A DNA stretch of 64,000 nt from Mesobacillus persicus (GTDB taxonomy: Bacteria; Bacillota; Bacilli; Bacillales; Cytobacillaceae). The notes beneath the pieces were generated by a model, which searched no databases, was not told the DNA's origin, and saw only the letters and a program-made list of their open reading frames with translations. Shown one piece after another: positions 26,523 through 33,927 of this stretch (within the stretch, counting starts at the first letter, position 1; every line of letters begins with the position of its first letter). The stretch lies in contig NZ_FOBW01000001.1 in assembly GCF_900109925.1 (NCBI RefSeq), positions 248,001 through 312,000 on the forward strand, given 5' to 3'. The position numbers and the translations under genes were made by a program.

Positions 26523-28847
26523 TTAGTAATCCCCTTTGTTTATTTTTAAAAGTGCTTGCTCAAAATCTTGCTTGTCTAACCTAAACGCTTCCTCTGTTAA
26601 ATCAGACATTCCATCTTCCATTAATCTAAACGCCTGGGCCTGGATGGCTTCATTGATTAAGTTAGCTGCCAAACGACCATTTCCGCCTAGGCTTGTTGTC
26701 TCTAAGGAAGTATAGATAAAGTCCTTTGCCTCTGTAGTAAGCTGATATTGATAGTTACCTGCGTAATCCTCCATAATCTCTAATAATTCTGTCGCGGTAT
26801 AGTCAGGAAAGTGGAAAAACTTCTTAAATCGAGATCGAAGCCCTGGATTGCTTTCTAGTAACTGATTCATTTCTTGAGGATATCCAGCAAGGATTACCAC
26901 TAAATTTTCATTATGGCGAGTCATTTCATCCACAAGGGTGTCAATGACTTCTTTTCCAAAATCCCCGTTACCCTGAGCTAAAAGAGAATAAGCTTCATCG
27001 ATGAATAACACTCCACCCAGTGCTTCCCGGATTTTCTTCTTTGTTTTTATCGCTGTTTGGCCAACATAACCAGCTACAAAGTCTGCTCGGCTTCCGATCA
27101 TTAAATGGCCACGCTTTAAAATCCCACATTCCTTAAGCAGCTCAGCATAAATTTTTGCGACAGTTGTCTTCCCTGTTCCCGGATTCCCAGTGAAAACAGA
27201 ATGAAGCTGAATTGGGACAGCCGGTAAACCTTTATCGCGGCGTAATTGTTGCATATGAACAAATGAAATAAGAGATCGAACCTCATTCTTAACATTTTCT
27301 AGACCAATCAGCTTGTTTAATTGCTCTTGTGCATCTTTGGTTGGTTGTTGTTCTTCATTGATAAAATCTTCTTTCTCTAAAAGGGAATAACTGAAAAAAT
27401 CCAGTTCTCCTTCTTGTTGGGAACCTTTATTAAAAATAGCCTCCTGGACGATGTTCCTGACCGTTCGGGCATTGCCAAAGGTGTCGTCAACCCGTTCCTG
27501 CTCAATACGGCCTAAGAGCTCAGTTTTTGCTCCTTCTGATAGCGCAAAATCGTTATCTGCGGCTGCTTTTTCACCAATTTGGAGAAGCTCTTCATCGGTG
27601 TAGTCTGGTAAATGAATCAGATTTGACTGAGGAAAACGACTTCTAAGCCCCGGGTTTGAATCAAGAAATTGCCGCATTTCTTCCGGGTATCCAGCTAGAA
27701 TGACAGCAAACTGATCTCCATATTCACTACCAGTCATCAGTGAAACAAGCGTATCGATTGCCGTTTGTCCATAATCATTCCCTGACTGGCCCTCCCTTTT
27801 TAAGCTATAGGCCTCATCAATGAAAAGAACGCCTCCTAGTGCTCTTTCAACCATTTTACGAACATTTTCTTCGGTTTGTCCAACATATGCACCTACCAGC
27901 TGTGACCGGTCAGCCTCAATCACCTCAGCCCTCGGGAGCACGCCTAATTGGTAATAAATCTTCGCTAACAGACGGGCGATTGTTGTTTTACCTGTTCCAG
28001 GGTTCCCTGTTAAAATCATATTGAAGCTAAGCGCATCCTTCGATTGGAATCCAAGATCTTTCCGCTTTTTTTGAAATTTGAGAAATTGATAATATCGATT
28101 CACTCGTTCTTTGACAGAACTTAGGCCTATCAATTTGTTTAATTCAACTAGTGGATCTTCGTTCTCGGGAGCTTCGTTCTTGCTATAGAGAAACTCATTT
28201 TTCCATAATACTTTTATCTCTTCCAGATGCTTAACACGCAGTTTCATTTCTTCATAATGGACTGAAGTATGAAAAACACCTGAAATGGACTCTTCATACT
28301 CCTCAGCGGCTTTGAGGAGAGACGTTGCTTCCTTAATGGCATCATCTAAGAGGTTTTTTAATTTTTGATATTGCTCCTCATACCCGCTCGTTTCTCTATG
28401 GTTGATCCCCTGTAGTTCATCTAATTGTTTTTCTGAGTAATCAAGGAATTGTCGGCAAATAGAAACGAACTGTTCGGCAGTTTTCTTTTTGGCAGCCCGA
28501 TTATCGGTTTCTCTTAATGGAGGGAAACTTAGTTTATTAAAAACTTCTTCCATTCCCTTCCACCTATGAGCTGCAATGTAGAGGATTGCACGTTGATTCT
28601 CCGGATCAATATTTAAAACTTCTTCCATCCAGCTTGTTACAACGGTATCGTGCCCGTTCTGATAAGATCTTGAAAGGGCAGCTAAGGCTAGTAATTCTGC
28701 TTTTTCTTTTCTGTTTTGTTCATCAGATAATGTTTTTATATAAGTGAGGAGGGCACCTTCATCTCGAATATAACCGTTTAATGTTAACTCATGTTCCCAC
28801 TTATGCAATAGCTGATTTTCTTCTGATAATTTTCGTTGTTGTTTCAT
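26523..28847 (-). CDS. tandem CbbX/SpoVK-type AAA+ ATPase
   Basis: A 774-residue protein: an alpha-helical N-terminal third (about 1-235, TPR-like or coiled-coil), then two complete CbbX/SpoVK-type AAA+ modules. Each has LNKLIGL..VK, a Walker A GNPGTGKTT (near residues 281 and 553), GGVLFIDEAYSL as Walker B, AYVGQT/GYVGQT pore-loop region and NPGLRSRF as the arginine-finger segment. All ATPase residues look intact in both. B. subtilis SpoVK has one such module and acts in spore maturation; EccA of type VII secretion also belongs here. Fused double modules suggest a large remodelling ring. It leads the operon with yneP-yneQ and lies beside tlp and sspN, so a spore-stage role is a reasonable guess. 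Confidence 0.85.
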   Translation of the reverse strand: MKQQRKLSEENQLLHKWEHELTLNGYIRDEGALLTYIKTLSDEQNRKEKAELLALAALSRSYQNGHDTVVTSWMEEVLNIDPENQRAILYIAAHRWKGMEEVFNKLSFPPLRETDNRAAKKKTAEQFVSICRQFLDYSEKQLDELQGINHRETSGYEEQYQKLKNLLDDAIKEATSLLKAAEEYEESISGVFHTSVHYEEMKLRVKHLEEIKVLWKNEFLYSKNEAPENEDPLVELNKLIGLSSVKERVNRYYQFLKFQKKRKDLGFQSKDALSFNMILTGNPGTGKTTIARLLAKIYYQLGVLPRAEVIEADRSQLVGAYVGQTEENVRKMVERALGGVLFIDEAYSLKREGQSGNDYGQTAIDTLVSLMTGSEYGDQFAVILAGYPEEMRQFLDSNPGLRSRFPQSNLIHLPDYTDEELLQIGEKAAADNDFALSEGAKTELLGRIEQERVDDTFGNARTVRNIVQEAIFNKGSQQEGELDFFSYSLLEKEDFINEEQQPTKDAQEQLNKLIGLENVKNEVRSLISFVHMQQLRRDKGLPAVPIQLHSVFTGNPGTGKTTVAKIYAELLKECGILKRGHLMIGSRADFVAGYVGQTAIKTKKKIREALGGVLFIDEAYSLLAQGNGDFGKEVIDTLVDEMTRHNENLVVILAGYPQEMNQLLESNPGLRSRFKKFFHFPDYTATELLEIMEDYAGNYQYQLTTEAKDFIYTSLETTSLGGNGRLAANLINEAIQAQAFRLMEDGMSDLTEEAFRLDKQDFEQALLKINKGDY

Positions 28848-28909
28848 TAAAAATCACTTCTTTAATATAGGATTATCTCGTATCTTATCATATTTCAGAA
28901 CAAAACATG

Positions 28910-28940
28910 AAAAGACCTGCCCAATTTGGACAGGTCTTAG
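28910..28940 (-). terminator. terminator of tlp
   Basis: On the minus strand: AAGACCTGTCC, loop AAATT, GGGCAGGTCTT, TTCATG. It lies 10 nt after the tlp stop. Confidence 0.85.
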
Positions 28941-28950
28941 GTCGCAAAAT

Positions 28951-29175
28951 TTATTTTTTACGGGCGTTAGCTTCGTCTCTTATTTCAGAACGAAAAGCAT
29001 CAATGGAATCTCGGCGTCTTTCATTTTTTGCTTTGATTTGTGATTGGTCTTCAGCAGATGAAAAGGCCATTGCCTCTTCCGCCTCTTCCATGTTTTCAAT
29101 CGTATGGTGAATCATCGATTGTAATTTCTCAACATTATCACTACGATCATCCGGATTTGGTTTATTGTGAGCCAT
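28951..29175 (-). CDS. tlp: small acid-soluble spore protein Tlp
   Basis: A 74-residue, strongly charged protein: AHNKPNPDDRSDNVEKLQ at the start, then IHHTIENMEEAEEAM and a helical DQSQIKAKNERRRDSI segment. This is the Tlp (thioredoxin-like in name only) minor spore protein, made in the forespore and degraded in germination. AAAAGGGGGAGAA precedes the ATG. In B. subtilis sspN and tlp are adjacent, as here, but in this genome a terminator lies between them (29277-29306). Confidence 0.92.
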   Translation of the reverse strand: MAHNKPNPDDRSDNVEKLQSMIHHTIENMEEAEEAMAFSSAEDQSQIKAKNERRRDSIDAFRSEIRDEANARKK

Positions 29176-29276
29176 GTTTTCTCCCCCTTTTTTGCGACCG
29201 AGTTTAGTTTGTGTTTAAAGGCATAGAAATATAAAGGAAATGAGTGTAAATACCCAAGGTGAATTTATTTTCACAA

Positions 29277-29306
29277 CAAAAACCCCGCCTATATAAAGAC
29301 GGGGTT
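29277..29306 (-). terminator. terminator of sspN
   Basis: On the minus strand: AACCCCGTC, loop TTTATATA, GGCGGGGTT, TTTGTTG. Confidence 0.85.
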
Positions 29307-29316
29307 GTATAAAAAG

Positions 29317-29460
29317 TTATTCGCCTTTAGTCTGGATGACCTGAGCATGTTCTCCTGATTTATCCTGCATTTTTTTCCCTTTGTTATGTCCGAAGCTTTT
29401 AGGTTGTGTCCCTAAATGGCTCGGAACAAAGTGTTTACTATCGCGTTTTGGATTACCCAA
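29317..29460 (-). CDS. sspN: small acid-soluble spore protein N
   Basis: A 47-residue protein starting at [21 protein letters not shown], then [17 protein letters not shown] and ending VIQTKGE, which is the full SspN pattern (PSHLGT, NKGKKM, TKGE). A minor forespore protein of unknown exact role. The TTG at 29460 has GAGGAGGGGA upstream at suitable distance. It lies between fbpB-type and tlp genes on the minus strand, consistent with B. subtilis order. Confidence 0.92.
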   Translation of the reverse strand: MGNPKRDSKHFVPSHLGTQPKSFGHNKGKKMQDKSGEHAQVIQTKGE

Positions 29461-29529
29461 TTTAAATCCCCTCCTCTTTCGATAGTTTTACCGGAACAAG
29501 AGGGAATCATTTATGGAAAAAGAATGCTA

Positions 29530-29661
29530 TTACTCAGCTTTGCTTAGACGCTTTTGTTCTAATTTTGCTTCTAGCTTCTCTAGAGCATCGCGATCGTTTA
29601 GGATTTGGCGTTTATTTTCTAAAACAAGTTCTTCAAAAGAACGTTTTCTAGGTTTTCTCAT
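29530..29661 (-). CDS. FbpB-family small basic protein
   Basis: A 43-residue basic, helical protein (MRKPRKRSFEELVLENKRQI ... KRLSKAE). The start matches the FbpB family (Fur-regulated basic proteins), small proteins proposed to help the FsrA small RNA in the iron-sparing response of B. subtilis. GGAAGGTGAAC precedes the ATG. No Fur box is obvious just upstream, so iron control is not supported by the sequence here. It sits between yneN-type and sspN genes. Short size limits certainty. Confidence 0.75.
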   Translation of the reverse strand: MRKPRKRSFEELVLENKRQILNDRDALEKLEAKLEQKRLSKAE

Positions 29662-29811
29662 AATGTTCACCTTCCTTTGTTATCATTGTAACAGTAAGTA
29701 TGCCCAGAAACGGTTTCAATTATTACAACTTTTTGAAAATTTAATCCTTTTTTAAATACCCAATATTTCTATGAGGAAACATTTTTAATTGTGAATATTT
29801 TGTGAACGTAA

Positions 29812-29841
29812 AAAAAAGACATTGGGATATACCCAACGTCT
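29812..29841 (-). terminator. terminator of the thioredoxin-like gene
   Basis: On the minus strand: GACGTTGGGT, loop ATATC, CCAATGTC, TTTTTTTAC. It overlaps the stop codon of the gene. Confidence 0.8.
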
Positions 29842-30368
29842 TAATAACTAATGAATTCCTCCATTTGATCTAGAGTCATCGCACCAATATGCTTTTTAAC
29901 GATAATCCCTTTTTCATCAACTAAAAAGGTTGTCGGTACCGAAAGGATGGAATAAGATTCATTGATTTTTCCTGATTCATCAAGAAGCACGGGAAAGGTA
30001 ATTCTATTGTCGTTCACAAAACCAGCTACATCATTTTTAGGATCAATGTTAATGGCTAGTAAATCAAACTGCCCATTCACCCGTTCATACAATTTTTGCA
30101 TTGCCGGCATTTCAGCTTTACATGGCGGACACCATGTTGCCCAAAAATTGATGATTACCTTTTTTCCTTTATAATCAGAAAGCTTTACTTCATTTCCCTC
30201 TAGTGTTCGCAATGAGAATTCTGGAGCTTGTTTACTTACATCAGCACTCATTTTCATCCCTTGTTGTAAATTTATTTTTTCCTCATTGCTTTCGCTATCC
30301 GTTGCTTGAGTTATCCCAACCATAAACAATAGAAGCAAGGTTGAAATCATCAGCACCTTTTTTATCAT
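29841..30368 (-). CDS. yneN: membrane-anchored thioredoxin-like protein (TlpA/ResA type, YneN)
   Basis: A 175-residue protein: N-terminal signal anchor (MISTLLLLFMVGITQA), then a thioredoxin domain starting at APEFSLRTLEGNEVKLSDYKGK with the active site WATWCPPCKAEMPAM (Cys pair near residue 84-87), a central INIDPKN and the cis-proline in LSVPTTFLVDEKG. It acts outside the membrane on disulfides, probably as a reductant, as ResA does in cytochrome c or StoA in spore cortex formation. ATG at 30368 is chosen from the GGGGTGGG site. The neighbour upstream (30412-30828) is a polytopic protein that ends 44 nt before it and may be cotranscribed. yneN lies near citB in B. subtilis too. Confidence 0.85.
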   Translation of the reverse strand: MIKKVLMISTLLLLFMVGITQATDSESNEEKINLQQGMKMSADVSKQAPEFSLRTLEGNEVKLSDYKGKKVIINFWATWCPPCKAEMPAMQKLYERVNGQFDLLAINIDPKNDVAGFVNDNRITFPVLLDESGKINESYSILSVPTTFLVDEKGIIVKKHIGAMTLDQMEEFISY

Positions 30369-30411
30369 CTTACTGCCCACCCCTAATCCATTCAATTTCG
30401 TGTATTTTACC

Positions 30412-30828
30412 CTAAAAAAGGAGGAAAAATAAGGTGCGGGTTAACCAATAAGTCGTTATAAATGTAACAATTCCATATACGATTGCCTTTCCAGTTGAGT
30501 GAGGAGACCAACTCTGTTTACGGCCCTGCCAGCCTAGGTATAATCCACCAGCAATTATGCCTGTCAGCCACTCTTTAAACCCTCCTGATAAATAGAGAGC
30601 AGCGAGTGGGTTAGTGGTTAACAACTCTGGTCTATAGGCAAGAATGCTCAGTTTATATGTAACCATTCCTATTAATAATGTATTAATTAAAGCATCGAGA
30701 AACTGATCACGAAATTCCTGATCCTCTTTTAATAATTTTTTTAATAAAAAGTAGGTAACGACGATCGCAGTGATTGCGAAAAGCCAAGTGTATTTAATGA
30801 TAAATGGTCCTGCTTGAATTGCGTTCAA
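30412..30828 (-). CDS. four-helix membrane protein, Lgt-like outline, unknown
   Basis: A 138-residue membrane protein with about four hydrophobic segments. Its start (QAGPFIIKYTWLFAITAIVVTY) and first half (LLIGMVTYKLSILAYRPELL) resemble the N-terminal part of prolipoprotein diacylglyceryl transferase, but the catalytic region of Lgt is absent, so it is not an Lgt enzyme. It precedes the extracytoplasmic thioredoxin-like gene by 44 nt on the same strand and may supply electrons or a scaffold to it; CcdA-type cysteines are not present, so direct disulfide transfer is unlikely. AAAAGGAGTTAAG lies ahead of the ATG. Confidence 0.65.
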   Translation of the reverse strand: MNAIQAGPFIIKYTWLFAITAIVVTYFLLKKLLKEDQEFRDQFLDALINTLLIGMVTYKLSILAYRPELLTTNPLAALYLSGGFKEWLTGIIAGGLYLGWQGRKQSWSPHSTGKAIVYGIVTFITTYWLTRTLFFLLF

Positions 30829-30852
30829 TGGTTCTTAACTCCTTTTAGTAGG

Positions 30853-31719
30853 TTAATTCGTTGTCTCTTTAACAAGGGTGATAAAGTTCCGAGCTGGGGC
30901 CGACGTGAAGTGTTGCTCAAGCCAAATAATCCCGACAGAGGAATATAAATTTACGTCCTTTATGGGGATGGAGAATAACTTGCTATTCCCGTACACATCC
31001 ATAACCGATTTTGGAACAATCGTAGCGCCTATTCCATTTGAAACCAAGTCCATTAACACATGCATATCGGAGCATTCTGCAATACTATGTGGTTTTAGCT
31101 GTTGTTTTGAAAATGCGTTTAAAATGGTATTATAGCTCCCTAATCCCTCGGTACTAGGAATAATCAAGGGAAGTTCTGTGATTTCCTCTAAGGAAATGCT
31201 CTCGACCGACTCACGAGTTACGAACACAAAAGGTTCATGAAAGAGATGGTGATAAGCCAACCCTCGATGCTCGAGTGGCAACCGGACAAATGCCAGTTCA
31301 ATTCCTCTAGATCTCACCATTTCTGACAAGTAAAACGAATCATTTTGAACAATTTTCAAGGTCACTAATGGGTATTTTTTATGGAATGAAACGAGCATAT
31401 CCGAAAATCCCGGGATTGACAACGTGTTGATACCAACCGATAAAACTCCTTTTTTTCCCTCTTCTGTTTCGATAAGTTCATTTTTTACTTCCTCTAAACT
31501 ATTAACAAGGTGCAGGGCATGTTGATAAAGAACAACGCCTTTATCTGTCAGCTCCATACTTTTACCGTTCCGTTCAATTAGCTTAACCCCTAATTCTTCC
31601 TCTAGTTGCTTTAACTGCATACTAAGTGGTGGCTGGGACATATGTAACCTGTTGGCTGCTGCGGTAATATTCTTTTCTTCTGCAATCGCAATAAAATATC
31701 TTAGTTGTTTAATATCCAT
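30853..31719 (-). CDS. LysR-family transcriptional regulator
   Basis: A 288-residue LysR-type regulator. The N-terminal winged HTH is textbook: MDIKQLRYFIAIAEEKNITAAANRLHMSQPPLSMQLKQLEEELGVKLIER. The C-terminal ligand-binding domain begins near residue 92 (LSVGINTLSIPGFSDML). It is divergent from a purine-type permease gene with 124 nt between the starts, the usual arrangement for a LysR regulator and its target, so a role in controlling that permease is likely. The ligand cannot be read from the sequence. A TATATAT-rich tract lies between the two starts. Confidence 0.88.
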   Translation of the reverse strand: MDIKQLRYFIAIAEEKNITAAANRLHMSQPPLSMQLKQLEEELGVKLIERNGKSMELTDKGVVLYQHALHLVNSLEEVKNELIETEEGKKGVLSVGINTLSIPGFSDMLVSFHKKYPLVTLKIVQNDSFYLSEMVRSRGIELAFVRLPLEHRGLAYHHLFHEPFVFVTRESVESISLEEITELPLIIPSTEGLGSYNTILNAFSKQQLKPHSIAECSDMHVLMDLVSNGIGATIVPKSVMDVYGNSKLFSIPIKDVNLYSSVGIIWLEQHFTSAPARNFITLVKETTN

Positions 31720-31843
31720 GATGGTCCCTTCTATATAAAAAAAGTATGGTTTCTATTTGAATTATATATTTTTCATATATATATTGTCCATGGTAAGCTT
31801 ATTAACGTTTGCATCATGTACGTATTAAGAAAGGTGATTTGAA

Positions 31844-33130
31844 ATGGAACGTTTTTTTAACTTGAAACAACATGAAACTACGATTGGAAAGGAGCTCTCT
31901 GCCGGATTTATATCCTACATCACTGTCGTTTATATTATTATTGTAAATGCGACAATTTTATCTGTAGCAGGAATTCCGATGGAGGCTGGAATTATTGCCA
32001 CAATCTTAACGAGCTTTTTTGGCTGTTTAATTATCGGATTGTGGAGTAATACACCGATCCTACTTATTCCCGGGATGGGCTTAAACGCGATGTTTACGTA
32101 TACGATTGTCCAATCTGGGGGTTTTTCTTGGCAAGAAGCATTGGCTACTGTGTTTGTTGCAGGGATTATTTTTATCATTATTGCCTTCACACCATTGGCA
32201 AAGATCATCACGACTTCCATCCCAGATTCGTTAAAAGAAGCAATCACAGTTGGAATTGGAATCTTGTTAATCTTAATTGGCTTTGACAACGCTGGTATTA
32301 TTACCAACTCAGAGCATACCCTCCTTGCAATTGGAGATTTAAGCAGTTCCACAGCAATTATTACTTTTATTGGCTTGATTATTACTCTACTATTATTTAT
32401 CAAAAATGTACCCGGGAATCTATTGCTAAGTATTGTGATTACCTCGGTTTTAGCCGTAGGGTTTGGGGAATCTCAATCAGCGGGAGTGACGCTTTCTACT
32501 CCGAATTTTAGCGAATACTTCATGGTGTTTGGCCAACTTTCTTGGGCGCAAGCTGGCAACTTTATTTTTTGGCTTACGGCGATTAGCCTGGCTATGGTTC
32601 TTGTTTTCGAAAACATCGGCCTAATTCATGGGCACAGCAAAATGTTAAAACGCCCGGAAAGCAGTAAAAAATCACTTCAGGCTACGGCTGTTTCCGTACT
32701 GTCTTCTGGAGTTTTTGGAACAAGTCCAACAGTTGCATCGGTAGAAAGTGCAGCAGGTATTACCGCTGGAGGGAAAACGGGTTTGACGAGTATTGTGACC
32801 GGCGTGCTATTTCTCGTTTCTTTACTGTTTATACCAGTTATTAAAGCTGTTCCTCCGAGTGCCGTATCACCCGTACTTATTTTAATCGGGCTCTTAATGT
32901 TACAAAACATTGTTAATATCCCAATTGATGATTTAACGGATAGTGTCCCTGCGTTATTAATTATCGTCCTGATTCCTCTGACATACAGTATTGCTGATGG
33001 CATGGCGATTGGTTTTATTTTATATCCAGTGATGAAATTGTTGATGGGGAAAGGGAAGGAAATTCATCCTGCACTTTATATGATTGCCCTTCTCTTTATT
33101 AGTAATTATGTTTTACAATATGCATTTTAG
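31844..33130 (+). CDS. NCS2/AzgA-type purine permease
   Basis: A 428-residue permease with about 12-14 membrane segments. AzgA (adenine/guanine/hypoxanthine) signatures are visible: ELSAGFISYITVVYIIIVNATIL near the N-terminus, PGMGLNAMFTYTIV, the cluster PDSLKEAITVGIGILLILIGFDNAG and TSPTVASVESAAGITAGGKTGLTS (about residues 296-318). It imports a nucleobase with protons. No purine riboswitch is visible in the 124-nt leader region. A LysR regulator gene is divergent from it. GAAAGGTGATTTG precedes the ATG. It ends at a terminator. Confidence 0.88.
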   Translation: MERFFNLKQHETTIGKELSAGFISYITVVYIIIVNATILSVAGIPMEAGIIATILTSFFGCLIIGLWSNTPILLIPGMGLNAMFTYTIVQSGGFSWQEALATVFVAGIIFIIIAFTPLAKIITTSIPDSLKEAITVGIGILLILIGFDNAGIITNSEHTLLAIGDLSSSTAIITFIGLIITLLLFIKNVPGNLLLSIVITSVLAVGFGESQSAGVTLSTPNFSEYFMVFGQLSWAQAGNFIFWLTAISLAMVLVFENIGLIHGHSKMLKRPESSKKSLQATAVSVLSSGVFGTSPTVASVESAAGITAGGKTGLTSIVTGVLFLVSLLFIPVIKAVPPSAVSPVLILIGLLMLQNIVNIPIDDLTDSVPALLIIVLIPLTYSIADGMAIGFILYPVMKLLMGKGKEIHPALYMIALLFISNYVLQYAF

Positions 33131-33139
33131 CGCGAACTT

Positions 33140-33186
33140 AAGAAGCACCGGGCATGCATCCTTTTATGCTCCGGTTGCTTCTTTGT
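33140..33186 (+). terminator. rho-independent terminator
   Basis: AAGAAGCACCGG pairs with CCGGTTGCTTCTT (one bulge), with an inner GCAT/ATGC, then TGTTTT. Confidence 0.8.
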
Positions 33187-33204
33187 TTTATGTTCCATAG
33201 AATT

Positions 33205-33777
33205 TTAGTGTGGCTGCTTTTCTACGACCATACACTGGGCAACAGGGTTTCCAGCCCTAGCTCCCGTGAACTTCCTTAATAAGGCTAACTGAGCTGTCTG
33301 AGCTTGTTTGATTGAAGACATTCCTTCCATCATTAGTTTTCTTGCCAACTCTTCCATCGGGTTCAGTCGATAGGAAAGGTCATTTGCATAATATAGACTC
33401 TCGCCTATTTTAGGATAATGCGATTGAACCTCCTCGGCATCTGTAATGATGTGATATTGAATTTCGCCATTTTCGGAGACACCGCCTATTACTGCCTCCA
33501 TTTTAGCAGAAGTACGATCTTTCCTATTTAAATAATCATGGATAATGTTTGCTATATCTATTAATTTTAAGTCCTGAACAGAGAGGGCTTTGGCTACTTC
33601 CCAGGATGCCTCTCCATATTCAATTTGTCCGGCAAAAATATAAAAAGATTGATTAGGAGTAATTTCACGGAAAATGGTCATTTCTTGTGGGTATTGGTCG
33701 TCGTTGCTTTGAAACTCATTACAATCCAGCACGATTGATATAAAATCCTCTCTCGCCACAATAGAAAAAAGGCTCAT
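33205..33777 (-). CDS. conserved-looking cytoplasmic protein, unknown
   Basis: A 190-residue soluble protein (MSLFSIVAREDFISIVLDCNEF ... GARAGNPVAQCMVVEKQPH). The middle contains MEAVIGGVSENGEIQYHIITD, and the order of strand and helix segments recalls proteasome-like Ntn-hydrolases of the HslV kind, in which small Bacillus relatives exist, but the N-terminal catalytic Thr is not present after Met. I therefore give no function. AGGAGAGATTTC precedes the ATG. It lies alone between two terminators, downstream of citB on the same strand. Confidence 0.6.
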   Translation of the reverse strand: MSLFSIVAREDFISIVLDCNEFQSNDDQYPQEMTIFREITPNQSFYIFAGQIEYGEASWEVAKALSVQDLKLIDIANIIHDYLNRKDRTSAKMEAVIGGVSENGEIQYHIITDAEEVQSHYPKIGESLYYANDLSYRLNPMEELARKLMMEGMSSIKQAQTAQLALLRKFTGARAGNPVAQCMVVEKQPH

Positions 33778-33886
33778 TGAAATCTCTCCTTTCAGTATTT
33801 CCTACCTTAACAATAGAATTTATTTACAGAGTTTACAATACAAATTAGCGGTGAATTATGAGAATTGAGTGACAATTAGAGAAACG

Positions 33887-33922
33887 AAAAAGCCCTTATG
33901 TGTTTTAAACATAAGGGCTTTT
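33887..33922 (-). terminator. terminator of citB
   Basis: AAAAGCCCTTATGT, loop GTTTTA, ACATAAGGGCTTTT: a perfect, T-flanked stem just after the aconitase stop. Confidence 0.92.
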
Positions 33923-33927
33923 ATTTA

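Noticed and set aside
31720-31843. Purine riboswitch ahead of the nucleobase permease
   Set aside because: The leader is short and AT-rich and lacks the conserved three-way junction sequences; the divergent LysR gene is the likelier control.
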